8,458 nucleotides of DNA from CAIZGX01 sp044349305 (GTDB lineage Bacteria; Bacteroidota; Bacteroidia; Flavobacteriales_D; Sanyastnellaceae). Below the pieces are notes generated by a model that worked only from the letters and a program-made list of their open reading frames with translations, ran no database searches and was not told where the DNA came from. Below are positions 1 to 6,970 of this stretch, piece by piece; within the stretch, counting starts at the first letter, position 1, and the number at the start of each line of letters is the position of its first letter. The position numbers were made by a program, and so were the translations under genes. The DNA is taken from assembly GCA_044349305.1 (NCBI GenBank), contig JBIKRF010000097.1, positions 1-8,458 of the forward strand. The letters are read 5' to 3'.

Positions 1-345
1 ACGACCAACGATACCCTTCAAATCAATTTCGATTTTCCTTCAACTGAAAAACTAGGTAATCTTGAATTATCTATACCATTGCTTGAAGATAAGAGTTTTA
101 AGAAATTCGTTGAGTTGCGGAATGCAAAAGGAACGGTAGTTCGTAAGGTAGATTATTCGGAAACACTTGTGTTTACAGGTATTCAGCCAGGAAAGTACAC
201 GGTTCGATTGGTTCACGATGTGAACCAAAACGGTCAGTGGGACATAGCAGATCTTCAGAAAAAAATAAGATGCGAACCTGTAAATGTCTTCGCTAAACCC
301 ATTGAAGTTCGCGCTAACTGGAGCGTGAAGGTGGTACTTAATTAG
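1..345 (+). CDS. Ig-like domain protein, C-terminal end (partial, 5' end outside window)
   Basis: Reading frame 1 is open from the first base to a TAG at 343-345, giving the last 114 residues of a longer protein. The tail has the pattern I know from Bacteroidota 'Ig-like domain-containing' (Big_5/SbsA-type) proteins: a beta-rich segment, then PGKYTVRLVHDVNQNGQWD, then a closing IEVRANW motif and a short final strand. Family members are usually lipoproteins or secreted proteins of about 500-600 residues, with the Ig-like domain near the N-terminus; neither the lipobox nor that domain is visible here. The function of the family is not established, and an envelope location is inferred from relatives. 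The stop codon overlaps the end of the convergent TPR gene, so no terminator lies between them. An internal TTG at 79 is not a believable start because the frame continues upstream with the same character. Confidence 0.8.
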   Translation, partial: TTNDTLQINFDFPSTEKLGNLELSIPLLEDKSFKKFVELRNAKGTVVRKVDYSETLVFTGIQPGKYTVRLVHDVNQNGQWDIADLQKKIRCEPVNVFAKPIEVRANWSVKVVLN

Positions 346-1181
346 AACTTCAATCGCGAAGAGCGCATTTTGAAAATTGGCGTCTTCTTGTTTTCGCACC
401 ACGTGCGGACAATTTCTTTCGAATCGTAATCTCCCGCTTCAGCTGCAGCTTTCCAATAATTACATGCCTCGTCGTTTTCCTTCAATAAATAAGAAGTTTC
501 ACCCGAGTAGTAGAGGGCTTGTATGTATGTCTTGTTCGCAGGCTTGAGCATTTGTTTGAAGATAGCGAGTGCCTCTTCGTATTTCTGCATGTCTAACATA
601 GATATTGCCGCCTGCAGTTGAGCCTCTTCGAGTGTGCTGTCAAGTGCATAAGCTTCAAGGAAAGTTTCTGCGGCAGCGGCATATTGTTTTCTACTTTGGT
701 GAATAGCAGCATCTAAAAAATAGGCAGGTGCATATTTTTCATTCAAGGAAAAAACCGTTTCAATCGCTTCACGACTTTTTGAATATTTATGTTGAAGGTA
801 ATACGCCGAAGCTAGCCAATAATAACCTTGAAAATTGGACGTGTGCTCGTGGGTATATAGTTTCAACAAATAAACAGACTCACTTAAATTTCCAAGCGAG
901 TATTCACAAATACCATTATTCAAAAGCAACGATTCGTCTTCGCAACCTCCGGATTTTGCTTCATTGTAATTCAAACTGGCTTCTTGAAATTGCCCCATCT
1001 TTTGAAGGACATTGGCTTTTATAAAGAAATCACACGCTTCGAAAGAAGTAACCTTGTTTATACTCTCCAATGCGAGTTTGTAATTTCCAGCCGAGTAGTG
1101 CTGAACTGCAACGGCACGATTATCCTGTCCAACTGCGAAGTTAGCTAGCCCAATGAAAAGAAGTAATGCAAGTTGTTTCAC
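342..1181 (-). CDS. Secreted TPR-repeat protein
   Basis: A 279-residue protein. Residues 1-18 form a Sec signal peptide (K3, hydrophobic LALLLFIGLANFAV, cleavage probably after G18 before Q19), so it is predicted periplasmic or secreted. The rest is helical tetratricopeptide repeats. Units are recognisable around 27-45 (AGNYKLALESI), 55-75 (GQFQEASLNY), 85-105, 118-140, 153-175 (KQYAAAAETF), 187-210 (QKYEEALAIF) and 224-250 (ENDEACNYWKAAAEAGD). The last unit, with its Cys240 and Cys262, resembles the common Bacteroidota ending in which a Sel1-like repeat closes the protein. TPRs are protein-binding scaffolds; the partner is unknown. The start is GTG at 1179-1181: no in-frame ATG lies between it and an upstream stop, and it places the signal peptide exactly at the N-terminus. 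No Shine-Dalgarno is present, as is usual in this phylum. The gene is divergent from the OmpA-type gene and ends with a 4-bp tail-to-tail overlap with the Ig-like gene. Confidence 0.85.
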   Translation of the reverse strand: MKQLALLLFIGLANFAVGQDNRAVAVQHYSAGNYKLALESINKVTSFEACDFFIKANVLQKMGQFQEASLNYNEAKSGGCEDESLLLNNGICEYSLGNLSESVYLLKLYTHEHTSNFQGYYWLASAYYLQHKYSKSREAIETVFSLNEKYAPAYFLDAAIHQSRKQYAAAAETFLEAYALDSTLEEAQLQAAISMLDMQKYEEALAIFKQMLKPANKTYIQALYYSGETSYLLKENDEACNYWKAAAEAGDYDSKEIVRTWCENKKTPIFKMRSSRLKF

Positions 1182-1334
1182 TTCGGAAAAGTACGTTAAT
1201 GAATGATTTAAGTTTCCTCGAACCGGTTTTTTTTTAAACGTCGTGTGTTTAACACTTTTGAATAATTCTCCTAATCTTAGAACATCTTAGTATTCCTTTA
1301 CGTAACCAAACCAAACTGAAGTAAACCATTTTAC
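1182..1334. promoter_or_regulatory. Divergent intergenic region (TPR gene / OmpA-type gene)
   Basis: This 153-bp gap separates two outward-facing genes, so it must hold promoters for both unless they lie inside the genes. On the plus strand CACTTTTG at 1253-1260 matches the Bacteroidota -7 core TAnnTTTG at all but one position, but no clear TTTG -33 element sits at the expected distance upstream, only a T-run around 1227-1235. Two direct copies of ATCTTAG (1274-1280 and 1284-1290) are spaced exactly 10 bp apart, about one helical turn, and could be an operator. AACCAAACCAAAC at 1304-1316 is a simple repeat. I see no Shine-Dalgarno before the ATG at 1335. All assignments here are inference from short motifs. 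Confidence 0.3.
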
Positions 1335-3869
1335 ATGCAAAGAATTCTACTCGTCATATTCGTTACGCTCGCTGCAGTGGGCATTCAGGCTCAAGATCTC
1401 TTGGGAATTAGCTCGAGCAACTACGGCGGGCTTTCAAGTGTTCAAATTAACCCGGCGAACTTAGCCGACAACCGACTGAAATTCGAAATACAGTTATTCG
1501 GAACAGGTTTCGGAGTTGGAAACAATTTCATTGGCTTCAAGCCAAATTATTTGGTTCGTGAAGGTGGATTAACCTCTTCGAATTATCCGCTTCTCGATCC
1601 AACACCCCCAACAGAGGACTTCACTACAGCACATTTTGAAGACAATAGAAGCGCCTTCGTTTATAACAACATTTATTTACCAAGTCTCTTAGTTTCAATA
1701 AATGAAAAGAACTCTATTTCACTTTCAGCACGCGCTCGGACATATGTAAATGTCGATGGAGTAGATGCTGAATTGTTTCGCTTTGCCTACAATTCCCTTA
1801 ATTATCCTTCCTTGTATAATACAAGAATTACGAATGATAATTTGTCTATTCAGACGATGTCGTGGATGGAATATGCTCTTGGTTACGGACGTGTATTAAT
1901 GGATAAAGAAAAGCACTTTTTAAAGGCCGGCGTCTCGATTAAAGCACTTCAAGGATTGCAGTCGGCTTATCTGTTTATCGATAACTTAGATTATGAAGTT
2001 TTTTCAGACTCTACTCTGTCATTGTACAACGCTGATGTAAGTTACGGTCACTCAACAAATTTTGAAGCTAGCCCGGACAACGCAAATTTTCGAGTGGTTT
2101 CAAACTTGGGAATCGGTTTCGATTTCGGTGTAATCTACGAATGGCGTCCTGACTATGCAAAGCATAAACATGACATGGACGGTGAAACGAATGTTTGGAA
2201 ACGCAACGAAAACAAATACAAATTGAAGGTGGGTGTGTCTATGACAGATCTAGGTGGAGTTAAGTTCTCGAAGGGAGGACAAAGTGGCGATTTCACTGCG
2301 AATGCTTCTAATTGGGATATTTCGAAACTTGATTTTGGAACGACTCCAATTGCTGCATTAGACGATACCTTGAGCGCAAGATTTGGAGGAACAAGTACAG
2401 GTGGAAATTATAAAATGAACTTGCCAACGGCCTTCAGTACACAAGTAGATTATCACATTTGGAGAGATCTGTATATTAATCAAACAAACTTTATAGCCTT
2501 TGGATTTAATTCTAATCCAAATAAAGTACACGACTTTACAACTTTTTCGCTTACCCCACGCTGGGATCACCGCATTGCTGGTGTTTCAATTCCGTTCAGT
2601 TACAACAGTATTATGGGAACACGCACGGGTCTTGCTCTGCGTCTTGGACCCGTAACTTTTGGAACGAGCAGCGTTTATCCTTATCGCGCATTTCTGCGTG
2701 GAGATGGATTTGGAAGTAAGGAAATTACCGGCCTAGACGCTTATGTTTTGGTTCGAATTCCAATTGCATACAAACGCATAAAAGATCGCGATAGCGATAA
2801 AGTATCGGATCGTAAAGACCAATGTGTAAAGGTGCCCGGAACATGGGAATACCGCGGGTGTCCCGATCGCGACGGTGACCACATTCGCGATGAAGAAGAC
2901 GATTGCCCCGATGTTCCTGGTCTTGCGAAATTGCACGGTTGCCCCGATAAAGATGGCGATGGCGTAACAGACTTAAAAGACGATTGTCCGGAAGTTGCAG
3001 GTTTACCTGAGTTGAAAGGTTGTCCAGATAAAGATGGTGACGGTATTACCGATTCGAAAGACGATTGTCTGGAAGAAAAAGGATTGGCCATCTTCAACGG
3101 TTGCCCAGATCGTGATTCAGACGGTGTAATGGATCGCATAGACGATTGCCCTGACACGAAAGGTTTGGTTCAGTACAATGGATGTCCAGATACAGACGGG
3201 GATAACATCATGGACAAAGTAGATGCTTGTCCTACGGAATACGGTATTGCTGAATTGAAAGGTTGTCCTGCCGCTGAATTAACTTATTTCAACACAGACA
3301 CCCAAATGGAAAAAGTGAAGCAAGGTGGTGGTGTTTACAGTTATGGAATTGCTGTTGACACGAAAACCGCGAAGTTTAAATTGCAGGGATACAATGCCGA
3401 TACAGTGAAAACGGTATTTGTTACAGCACCAAATCTTCGTGGAAAAAATGCCTACAAAGAAGCTGACGGATTCTTCCGCTTTGCGAAAGAAGCTGAAGTG
3501 GTGATATTGAAAGAAGAAGAAAAAGAAGTAATGAAGACTGCGTTTGAAAATTTGGAATACAAATCAAACAGTGAAGTAATTCTTTCAAGTTCATTTGGCG
3601 CTTTAGATCAATTGGAAAAGCTTATGCGAACAAATGAAAATTGGAAGTTGCGTATTTCGGGCCATACAGACAATGTGGGGACACGCGCAGCGAACATGAC
3701 TTTATCGAAGCGCAGAGCCGAGTCAGTGAAGAAATATTTAGTAGCGAAAGGCATAGCTGCTGATCGTTTCGAAATTCTATTCTTCGGACCAGACAAGCCG
3801 ATTGCTCCGAACAACAACGAAGACGGAAGATCTCGTAACCGTCGCGTAGAGATGTTAATTGTGGAATAA
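1335..3869 (+). CDS. DUF5723-like barrel / TSP3 repeats / OmpA-domain outer-membrane protein
   Basis: An 844-residue protein. Residues 1-20 form a Sec signal peptide (MQRILLVIFVTLAAVGIQAQ). Residues ~21-480 are rich in alternating aromatic/polar beta strands and open with the SSNYGGLSSVQINPANLAD signature I associate with DUF5723, a predicted outer-membrane barrel family of Bacteroidota. Residues 484-645 are six thrombospondin type 3 repeats with the calcium-binding pattern DxDxDxxxDxxDxC. Residues ~646-735 are an unassigned beta-rich linker ending in a Glu/Lys-rich stretch (EEEKE). Residues ~736-844 are an OmpA C-terminal domain: GHTD at 776-779, LSKRRAESV at 790-798, and NRRVE near the end. 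Asp779 and Arg794 align by motif with E. coli OmpA Asp271 and Arg286, which bind diaminopimelate in peptidoglycan. The likely role is anchoring the outer membrane to the cell wall; a transport or gliding role is possible but not shown. The ATG start sits directly at the signal peptide. A strong terminator follows 21 bp after the stop, so the gene is probably monocistronic. Confidence 0.9.
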   Translation: MQRILLVIFVTLAAVGIQAQDLLGISSSNYGGLSSVQINPANLADNRLKFEIQLFGTGFGVGNNFIGFKPNYLVREGGLTSSNYPLLDPTPPTEDFTTAHFEDNRSAFVYNNIYLPSLLVSINEKNSISLSARARTYVNVDGVDAELFRFAYNSLNYPSLYNTRITNDNLSIQTMSWMEYALGYGRVLMDKEKHFLKAGVSIKALQGLQSAYLFIDNLDYEVFSDSTLSLYNADVSYGHSTNFEASPDNANFRVVSNLGIGFDFGVIYEWRPDYAKHKHDMDGETNVWKRNENKYKLKVGVSMTDLGGVKFSKGGQSGDFTANASNWDISKLDFGTTPIAALDDTLSARFGGTSTGGNYKMNLPTAFSTQVDYHIWRDLYINQTNFIAFGFNSNPNKVHDFTTFSLTPRWDHRIAGVSIPFSYNSIMGTRTGLALRLGPVTFGTSSVYPYRAFLRGDGFGSKEITGLDAYVLVRIPIAYKRIKDRDSDKVSDRKDQCVKVPGTWEYRGCPDRDGDHIRDEEDDCPDVPGLAKLHGCPDKDGDGVTDLKDDCPEVAGLPELKGCPDKDGDGITDSKDDCLEEKGLAIFNGCPDRDSDGVMDRIDDCPDTKGLVQYNGCPDTDGDNIMDKVDACPTEYGIAELKGCPAAELTYFNTDTQMEKVKQGGGVYSYGIAVDTKTAKFKLQGYNADTVKTVFVTAPNLRGKNAYKEADGFFRFAKEAEVVILKEEEKEVMKTAFENLEYKSNSEVILSSSFGALDQLEKLMRTNENWKLRISGHTDNVGTRAANMTLSKRRAESVKKYLVAKGIAADRFEILFFGPDKPIAPNNNEDGRSRNRRVEMLIVE
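2784..3269 (+). repeat. Six tandem 81-bp units encoding TSP3 calcium-type repeats
   Basis: Six consecutive in-frame units of exactly 27 codons each, with no gaps. Each starts with an acidic D-x-D-x-D loop and ends in GCP, and each has Cys at unit positions 14 and 26, giving twelve regularly spaced cysteines that could form disulfides. Unit 4 lacks the proline after its first Cys (CLEEKG). Unit 1 is the most divergent, with CVKVPG and W21. The DNA copies have drifted, so this is an old expansion held by selection on the protein rather than a recent slippage array. TSP3 repeats bind calcium in known relatives and commonly separate barrel and OmpA domains in Bacteroidota. Confidence 0.93.
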
Positions 3870-3890
3870 TTAGATACCACTTCTGAATGG

Positions 3891-3923
3891 AAAGGCCCCG
3901 ATAATCAGTTTATCGGGGCCTTT
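3891..3923 (+). terminator. Rho-independent terminator after the OmpA-type gene
   Basis: A perfect 14-bp inverted repeat, AAAGGCCCCGATAA (3891-3904) with TTATCGGGGCCTTT (3910-3923), encloses a 5-nt loop TCAGT. The stem has a GC-rich core, and TTT at its end is followed by GCTTTATT. It begins 21 bp after the stop at 3869. The U-tract is interrupted, but the stem is very strong. Confidence 0.9.
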
Positions 3924-3988
3924 GCTTTATTCGAAATATTTGGAGTGAATGTCTTTTACATTTTTGTTAAAAGAAAACGAAAACGACT

Positions 3989-4042
3989 ATGAAAAAGCAC
4001 ATAAACATTCAGCTTGGCGTTTGGATTTACGCCGACAGATAA
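3989..4042 (+). CDS. Possible 17-residue micropeptide
   Basis: ATG at 3989 and TAA at 4040 encode MKKHINIQLGVWIYADR. The start is preceded by an A-rich stretch (AAAAGAAAACGAAAACGACT), a context often seen before Bacteroidota starts. There is no signal peptide or membrane segment. ORFs of this length are common by chance, and an attenuation leader is unlikely because no plus-strand gene follows the downstream terminator. The opening KKHINIQLGVWI vaguely recalls the N-termini of some Bacteroidota host-attachment/eRF1-like proteins, so a degraded gene start is an alternative, but it is too short to decide. Confidence 0.15.
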   Translation: MKKHINIQLGVWIYADR

Positions 4043-4077
4043 TACGATTTTTATTTTGAGGTTTGGTTTGGTTCAAG

Positions 4078-4110
4078 AAACCCTTTCAGCTTGCGTTGAA
4101 AGGGTTTTTT
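4078..4110. terminator. Bidirectional Rho-independent terminator between convergent units
   Basis: An 11-bp perfect inverted repeat, AAACCCTTTCA (4078-4088) with TGAAAGGGTTT (4097-4107), has an 8-nt loop. On the plus strand the stem runs into TTTTTTATTT, a good U-tract. On the minus strand it is followed by TTTCTTG, a weaker tail, 17 bp beyond the SDR stop. It probably ends the minus-strand SDR transcript and any plus-strand transcript arriving from 3924-4077. Confidence 0.85.
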
Positions 4111-4124
4111 ATTTACGATTCAGC

Positions 4125-5135
4125 TTACGAAGCTCTTTTCGATAGAACCTTGTAATACCTTATGGTATCTTCAATACTTGAAAAAGTATCGCGGTACTGA
4201 AATCCGAAGGTGCGTGTAGCTTTGCTGCCGTCGAATTGTTTTACTTCGTCGTAATTACGAATGATCTCGCGCGTAATGGTTGCACGTTTTCCAGTGAACA
4301 ATTCCACCAACGCTTCAATGTAAAAAACAAGCATAATCTGCCACTTCTTAGCAATGGTTTTTCCAATTTTAACAGGAAGGGCATCTGCAATTTTGGTGAA
4401 GAGTTCTGACATGCGAATATTCTCTGCGCAGAGAATATAGCGTTCATTGGTCGGCTCCTGTTTCGCCGCGCGAATCATCACCTCCACAACGTCTAAGACA
4501 GACACAATACCGCTTCCACCAGCGGGCAAGGCCGGAAGGCCTTTTTCAATCCGAGCAATCATGGTTCCTGAACTGCGGGTGCAATTGTTCGGCCCGAAGA
4601 TGACACCAGGGTTAACAATGGTCGCGTTCAATCCTTCTTGAATACCGCGCCAAACCTCCTGTTCAGAAAGGTATTTTCCTTTCGAATAATTTGAATGATA
4701 GTCGTTGAAATTGCGCGGCGTTTCTTCGTCAATGATTTTTCCTTTCGAATCGCCCAATGCAGAAATGGAACTCACGTGAATGAAATGCTTCACATCATTT
4801 TCTATGCAAGCGTTCACAATGTTTTTTGTCCCATTAATGTTCACTTCCAACATGCGCGACGCATCTTTTTTGTGATAAGAGACAATGGCTGCACAATGAA
4901 AGACCGTGTGCATTCCTTCGGTTAGATCAAACATGTCATCTGCATCTTCCACGTCTCCTTTCACCCATTGAACCTGCTGAAACAGGTTTTCCTTTCCATA
5001 AAAACGAAACAACTCGAAGACTTCTGATTTTCCATTTTCATTTCGAAACAAGGCGGTAACAGGCATGTTTTCTTCCGTTAAACGAAGAACTAGATGACTT
5101 CCAATTAAACCCGTTGCGCCTGTTACAAAATTCAT
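4125..5135 (-). CDS. NAD(P)-dependent epimerase/reductase, extended SDR family
   Basis: A 336-residue cytosolic Rossmann-fold protein of the extended short-chain dehydrogenase family, a typical length for it. The nucleotide-binding glycine motif is VTGATGLIGSHL (G6, G9, G12). GDVEDAD at 60-66 supplies the adenine-contacting acidic residue, HCAA at 80-83 and N99/N101 follow, the catalytic Ser is in VSSISALG (122-129), and the YxxxK pair is Tyr150-Lys154. NPGVIFGP at 175-182 is the usual strand after the active site. Arg31 after the second strand hints at NADPH, as in dihydroflavonol-reductase-like members; this is weak inference. The C-terminal substrate region has a hydrophobic helix (about 265-280), so a lipid- or sterol-like substrate is possible, but the substrate cannot be read from sequence. 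The ATG at 5133-5135 puts the glycine motif at residue 6, as expected. Its start faces uvrC across 29 bp, and the gene ends at a shared terminator. Confidence 0.88.
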   Translation of the reverse strand: MNFVTGATGLIGSHLVLRLTEENMPVTALFRNENGKSEVFELFRFYGKENLFQQVQWVKGDVEDADDMFDLTEGMHTVFHCAAIVSYHKKDASRMLEVNINGTKNIVNACIENDVKHFIHVSSISALGDSKGKIIDEETPRNFNDYHSNYSKGKYLSEQEVWRGIQEGLNATIVNPGVIFGPNNCTRSSGTMIARIEKGLPALPAGGSGIVSVLDVVEVMIRAAKQEPTNERYILCAENIRMSELFTKIADALPVKIGKTIAKKWQIMLVFYIEALVELFTGKRATITREIIRNYDEVKQFDGSKATRTFGFQYRDTFSSIEDTIRYYKVLSKRAS

Positions 5136-5164
5136 TGTGGCGAAGATATACCGATATTTGTCTT

Positions 5165-6970
5165 GTGGAAGTTTCAGATCACATCAAAAGCATTTTAAAA
5201 GCCCTGCCTGAAAAGGCGGGTGTGTATCAGTTCTTCGACGAGAACGGTTCCATCTTGTATGTAGGCAAAGCGAAAGTCTTGAAGAATCGGGTAACGAGTT
5301 ATTTCAACAAGATTAAACACGACAGCATTAAGACCAAGTTAATGGTCAAGAAGATTCGTGACGTGAAATATTCGGTGGTGGAAACCGAATCCGACGCGTT
5401 GTTGCTGGAAGACTCGCTCATTAAAAAGTTCAAGCCGCGTTACAACATTTTGTTGAAAGACGACAAGTCTTATGCGAGCATTGTGATTAAAAACGAACCC
5501 TTTCCACGTGTGCTCAGTACGCGTCAAATTTTAGACGACGGATCAACGTATTTCGGTCCGTATACTTCCGGAAAATCATTGTATTCAATTCTTGATTTGA
5601 TTAAGGAATTGTATCCGCTTCGCACCTGTACGTTGAATCTTTCGAAAGCGAACATTCAAGCGAAGAAATTCAAGGTGTGTTTGGAATATCACTTGGGAAA
5701 TTGTTTGGGGCCCTGCGTTGGAAAGCAACGTGAAGAAGAATACCAGCAAGGCATTCAGCACATCAAGCGAATTATAAAAGGCGAATATTTAGAGGCGGTG
5801 AAGAACCTGAAAAAGGACATGCTTCAATTGGCTTCCGAACAAAAATTCGAGCAGGCGCAACAGCTGAAAGAACGTATTCAAACCTTGGAAAATTTCCAAG
5901 CGAAATCGACCATTGTAAATACCGATATTGATAATGTTGAAGTGTTTTCGATTGCCTCAGATACACAGAGTACCTACGCGAATTACATGCACATCTTACG
6001 CGGAAGTATTGTTCACGTGTACACTGCCGAAGTGGTTCGTCAGTTAGATGAGACTGACGAAGAAGTGTTGGCTTTCGTGGTACGTTCGTTTCGCGAACGC
6101 ATGAACAGCAAAGCAAAAACAGCATTGCTTCCTTTCGAATTGAATGAAAAAATTCCCGGATTGGAAATTATGATTCCGCAACGCGGCGACAAAAAAAAAT
6201 TAGTAGACCTTTCATTAAAAAACGCAAATCATTTTCTGTTGGAAGCACGCAAGCGTGCGGCTTTCCTTGATCCCGAGCGCAACACGCAACGCATTTTGGA
6301 AACCATGAAAAAAGATTTGCACTTGTCTGAATTGCCCGTGCATATTGAGTGTTTCGACAATTCGAACATTCAAGGAACGAACCCAGTAAGTGCGTGTGTG
6401 GTGTTCAAAAACGCGAAGCCAAGTAAATCGGATTATCGCATTTTCAACATACAATCTGTCGTGGGTCCCGACGATTTCGCGTCTATGCGCGAAGCCATTT
6501 ACCGAAGGTATTCGCGTTTGATTCAAGAGGAACAGCCACTTCCACAGCTTTTGATTATTGATGGTGGAAAGGGACAGCTCTCTTCAGCCATGGAATCGTT
6601 GGACCTTTTGGGACTGCGCGGGAAAATTGCCGTGATAGGAATTGCGAAACGTTTGGAGGAAATATTCTTTCCGGGCGACAGTATTCCCATTTATTTAGAC
6701 AAGCGAAGTGAGAGTTTGAAGATTATTCAGCACCTGCGAAATGAAGCCCACAGATATGGATTAAGCAAGCACAGACAGCGCCGCAGCAAGGGGGCCATTC
6801 ATTCCGAACTAGAGAACATTGCTGGAGTAGGAAAGAAGACCATTGAGAAATTGCTTCAACATTTTTCTTCGGTAGCTCGAATAAAGGCGGCCACCCAAAA
6901 AGAAATTGAACAAGTCGTAGGGGAAAAAATAGCTGAAAAAATAAAGAATTATTTCGGCAAGGCGCAGTAG
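5165..6970 (+). CDS. uvrC: UvrABC excinuclease subunit C
   Basis: UvrC makes both incisions in nucleotide excision repair after UvrA/UvrB recognise damage. With the GTG start at 5165 the protein is 601 residues, the normal family length, and begins MEVSDHIKSILKALPEKAGV, matching Bacteroidota UvrC N-termini. The frame stays open to a TTG at 5114, but that would overlap the SDR start and add a non-family extension. Domains: GIY-YIG nuclease ~15-95 (Tyr21, Tyr32-Val-Gly34, Arg42, Glu82); cysteines C155, C172, C180 and C184, which fit the 4Fe-4S site reported for E. coli UvrC; the UVR motif that contacts UvrB at ~214-244; the RNase H-like 5' nuclease with Asp398 (ECFDNSN), Asp466 (IIDGGKGQL) and His529 (NEAHR); and tandem helix-hairpin-helix at ~547-598 (IAGVGKKTIEKLL). 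All key residues are present, so it should be functional. No SOS-type operator is evident. Confidence 0.97.
   Translation: MEVSDHIKSILKALPEKAGVYQFFDENGSILYVGKAKVLKNRVTSYFNKIKHDSIKTKLMVKKIRDVKYSVVETESDALLLEDSLIKKFKPRYNILLKDDKSYASIVIKNEPFPRVLSTRQILDDGSTYFGPYTSGKSLYSILDLIKELYPLRTCTLNLSKANIQAKKFKVCLEYHLGNCLGPCVGKQREEEYQQGIQHIKRIIKGEYLEAVKNLKKDMLQLASEQKFEQAQQLKERIQTLENFQAKSTIVNTDIDNVEVFSIASDTQSTYANYMHILRGSIVHVYTAEVVRQLDETDEEVLAFVVRSFRERMNSKAKTALLPFELNEKIPGLEIMIPQRGDKKKLVDLSLKNANHFLLEARKRAAFLDPERNTQRILETMKKDLHLSELPVHIECFDNSNIQGTNPVSACVVFKNAKPSKSDYRIFNIQSVVGPDDFASMREAIYRRYSRLIQEEQPLPQLLIIDGGKGQLSSAMESLDLLGLRGKIAVIGIAKRLEEIFFPGDSIPIYLDKRSESLKIIQHLRNEAHRYGLSKHRQRRSKGAIHSELENIAGVGKKTIEKLLQHFSSVARIKAATQKEIEQVVGEKIAEKIKNYFGKAQ

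Larger units (their letters stand above)
3943..4110 (+). ncRNA. Candidate small transcription unit between two terminators
   Basis: This stretch lies downstream of the OmpA-gene terminator and ends in its own terminator, whose better U-tract (TTTTTT) is on the plus strand. A transcript would therefore have to start between about 3924 and 4077. A possible -7 element TACATTTT (3957-3964, one mismatch to TAnnTTTG) has TTTG at 3939-3942 upstream, but the 14-bp gap is shorter than the usual 19-21. Inside lies a hairpin, GGCGT (4016-4020) with ACGCC (4029-4033), extendable by a U-A and a G-U pair. The 17-codon ORF at 3989-4042 overlaps this hairpin. The unit could be an sRNA, a micropeptide mRNA, or simply spacer whose terminator serves the opposite-strand SDR gene. 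No known RNA family is recognised. Confidence 0.25.

Noticed and set aside
67..402. 111-codon minus-strand ORF
   Set aside because: It overlaps the Ig-like gene and the end of the TPR gene, both of which have clear family patterns; its product has no recognisable domain.
2741..3157. 138-codon minus-strand ORF with a repetitive Ser/Gly/Pro-rich product
   Set aside because: It lies wholly opposite the TSP3 repeat array; its periodic SGQ-type product is the antisense image of the 81-bp repeats, and it has no independent start signal.
1304..4073. 13-bp inverted copies AACCAAACCAAAC (1304-1316) and GTTTGGTTTGGTT (4061-4073) flanking the OmpA-type gene
   Set aside because: Simple-sequence motif; one 13-bp match between strands in about 8.5 kb is expected by chance, and there is no transposase or target duplication.
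4060..4110. Possible antiterminator pairing GGTTT (4065-4069) with AAACC (4078-4082), suggesting an attenuator with the micro-ORF as leader peptide
   Set aside because: Only 5 bp of pairing, and no plus-strand gene follows the terminator, so attenuation would have nothing to control.
5153..5160. GATATTTG as a -7 element for uvrC
   Set aside because: One mismatch, no -33 partner, and only 4 bp before the GTG, so it would require leaderless initiation; too weak to list.
5772..6125. 117-codon minus-strand ORF with many cysteines and arginines
   Set aside because: Antisense shadow of the UvrC UVR/nuclease region; the uvrC frame is conserved end to end.
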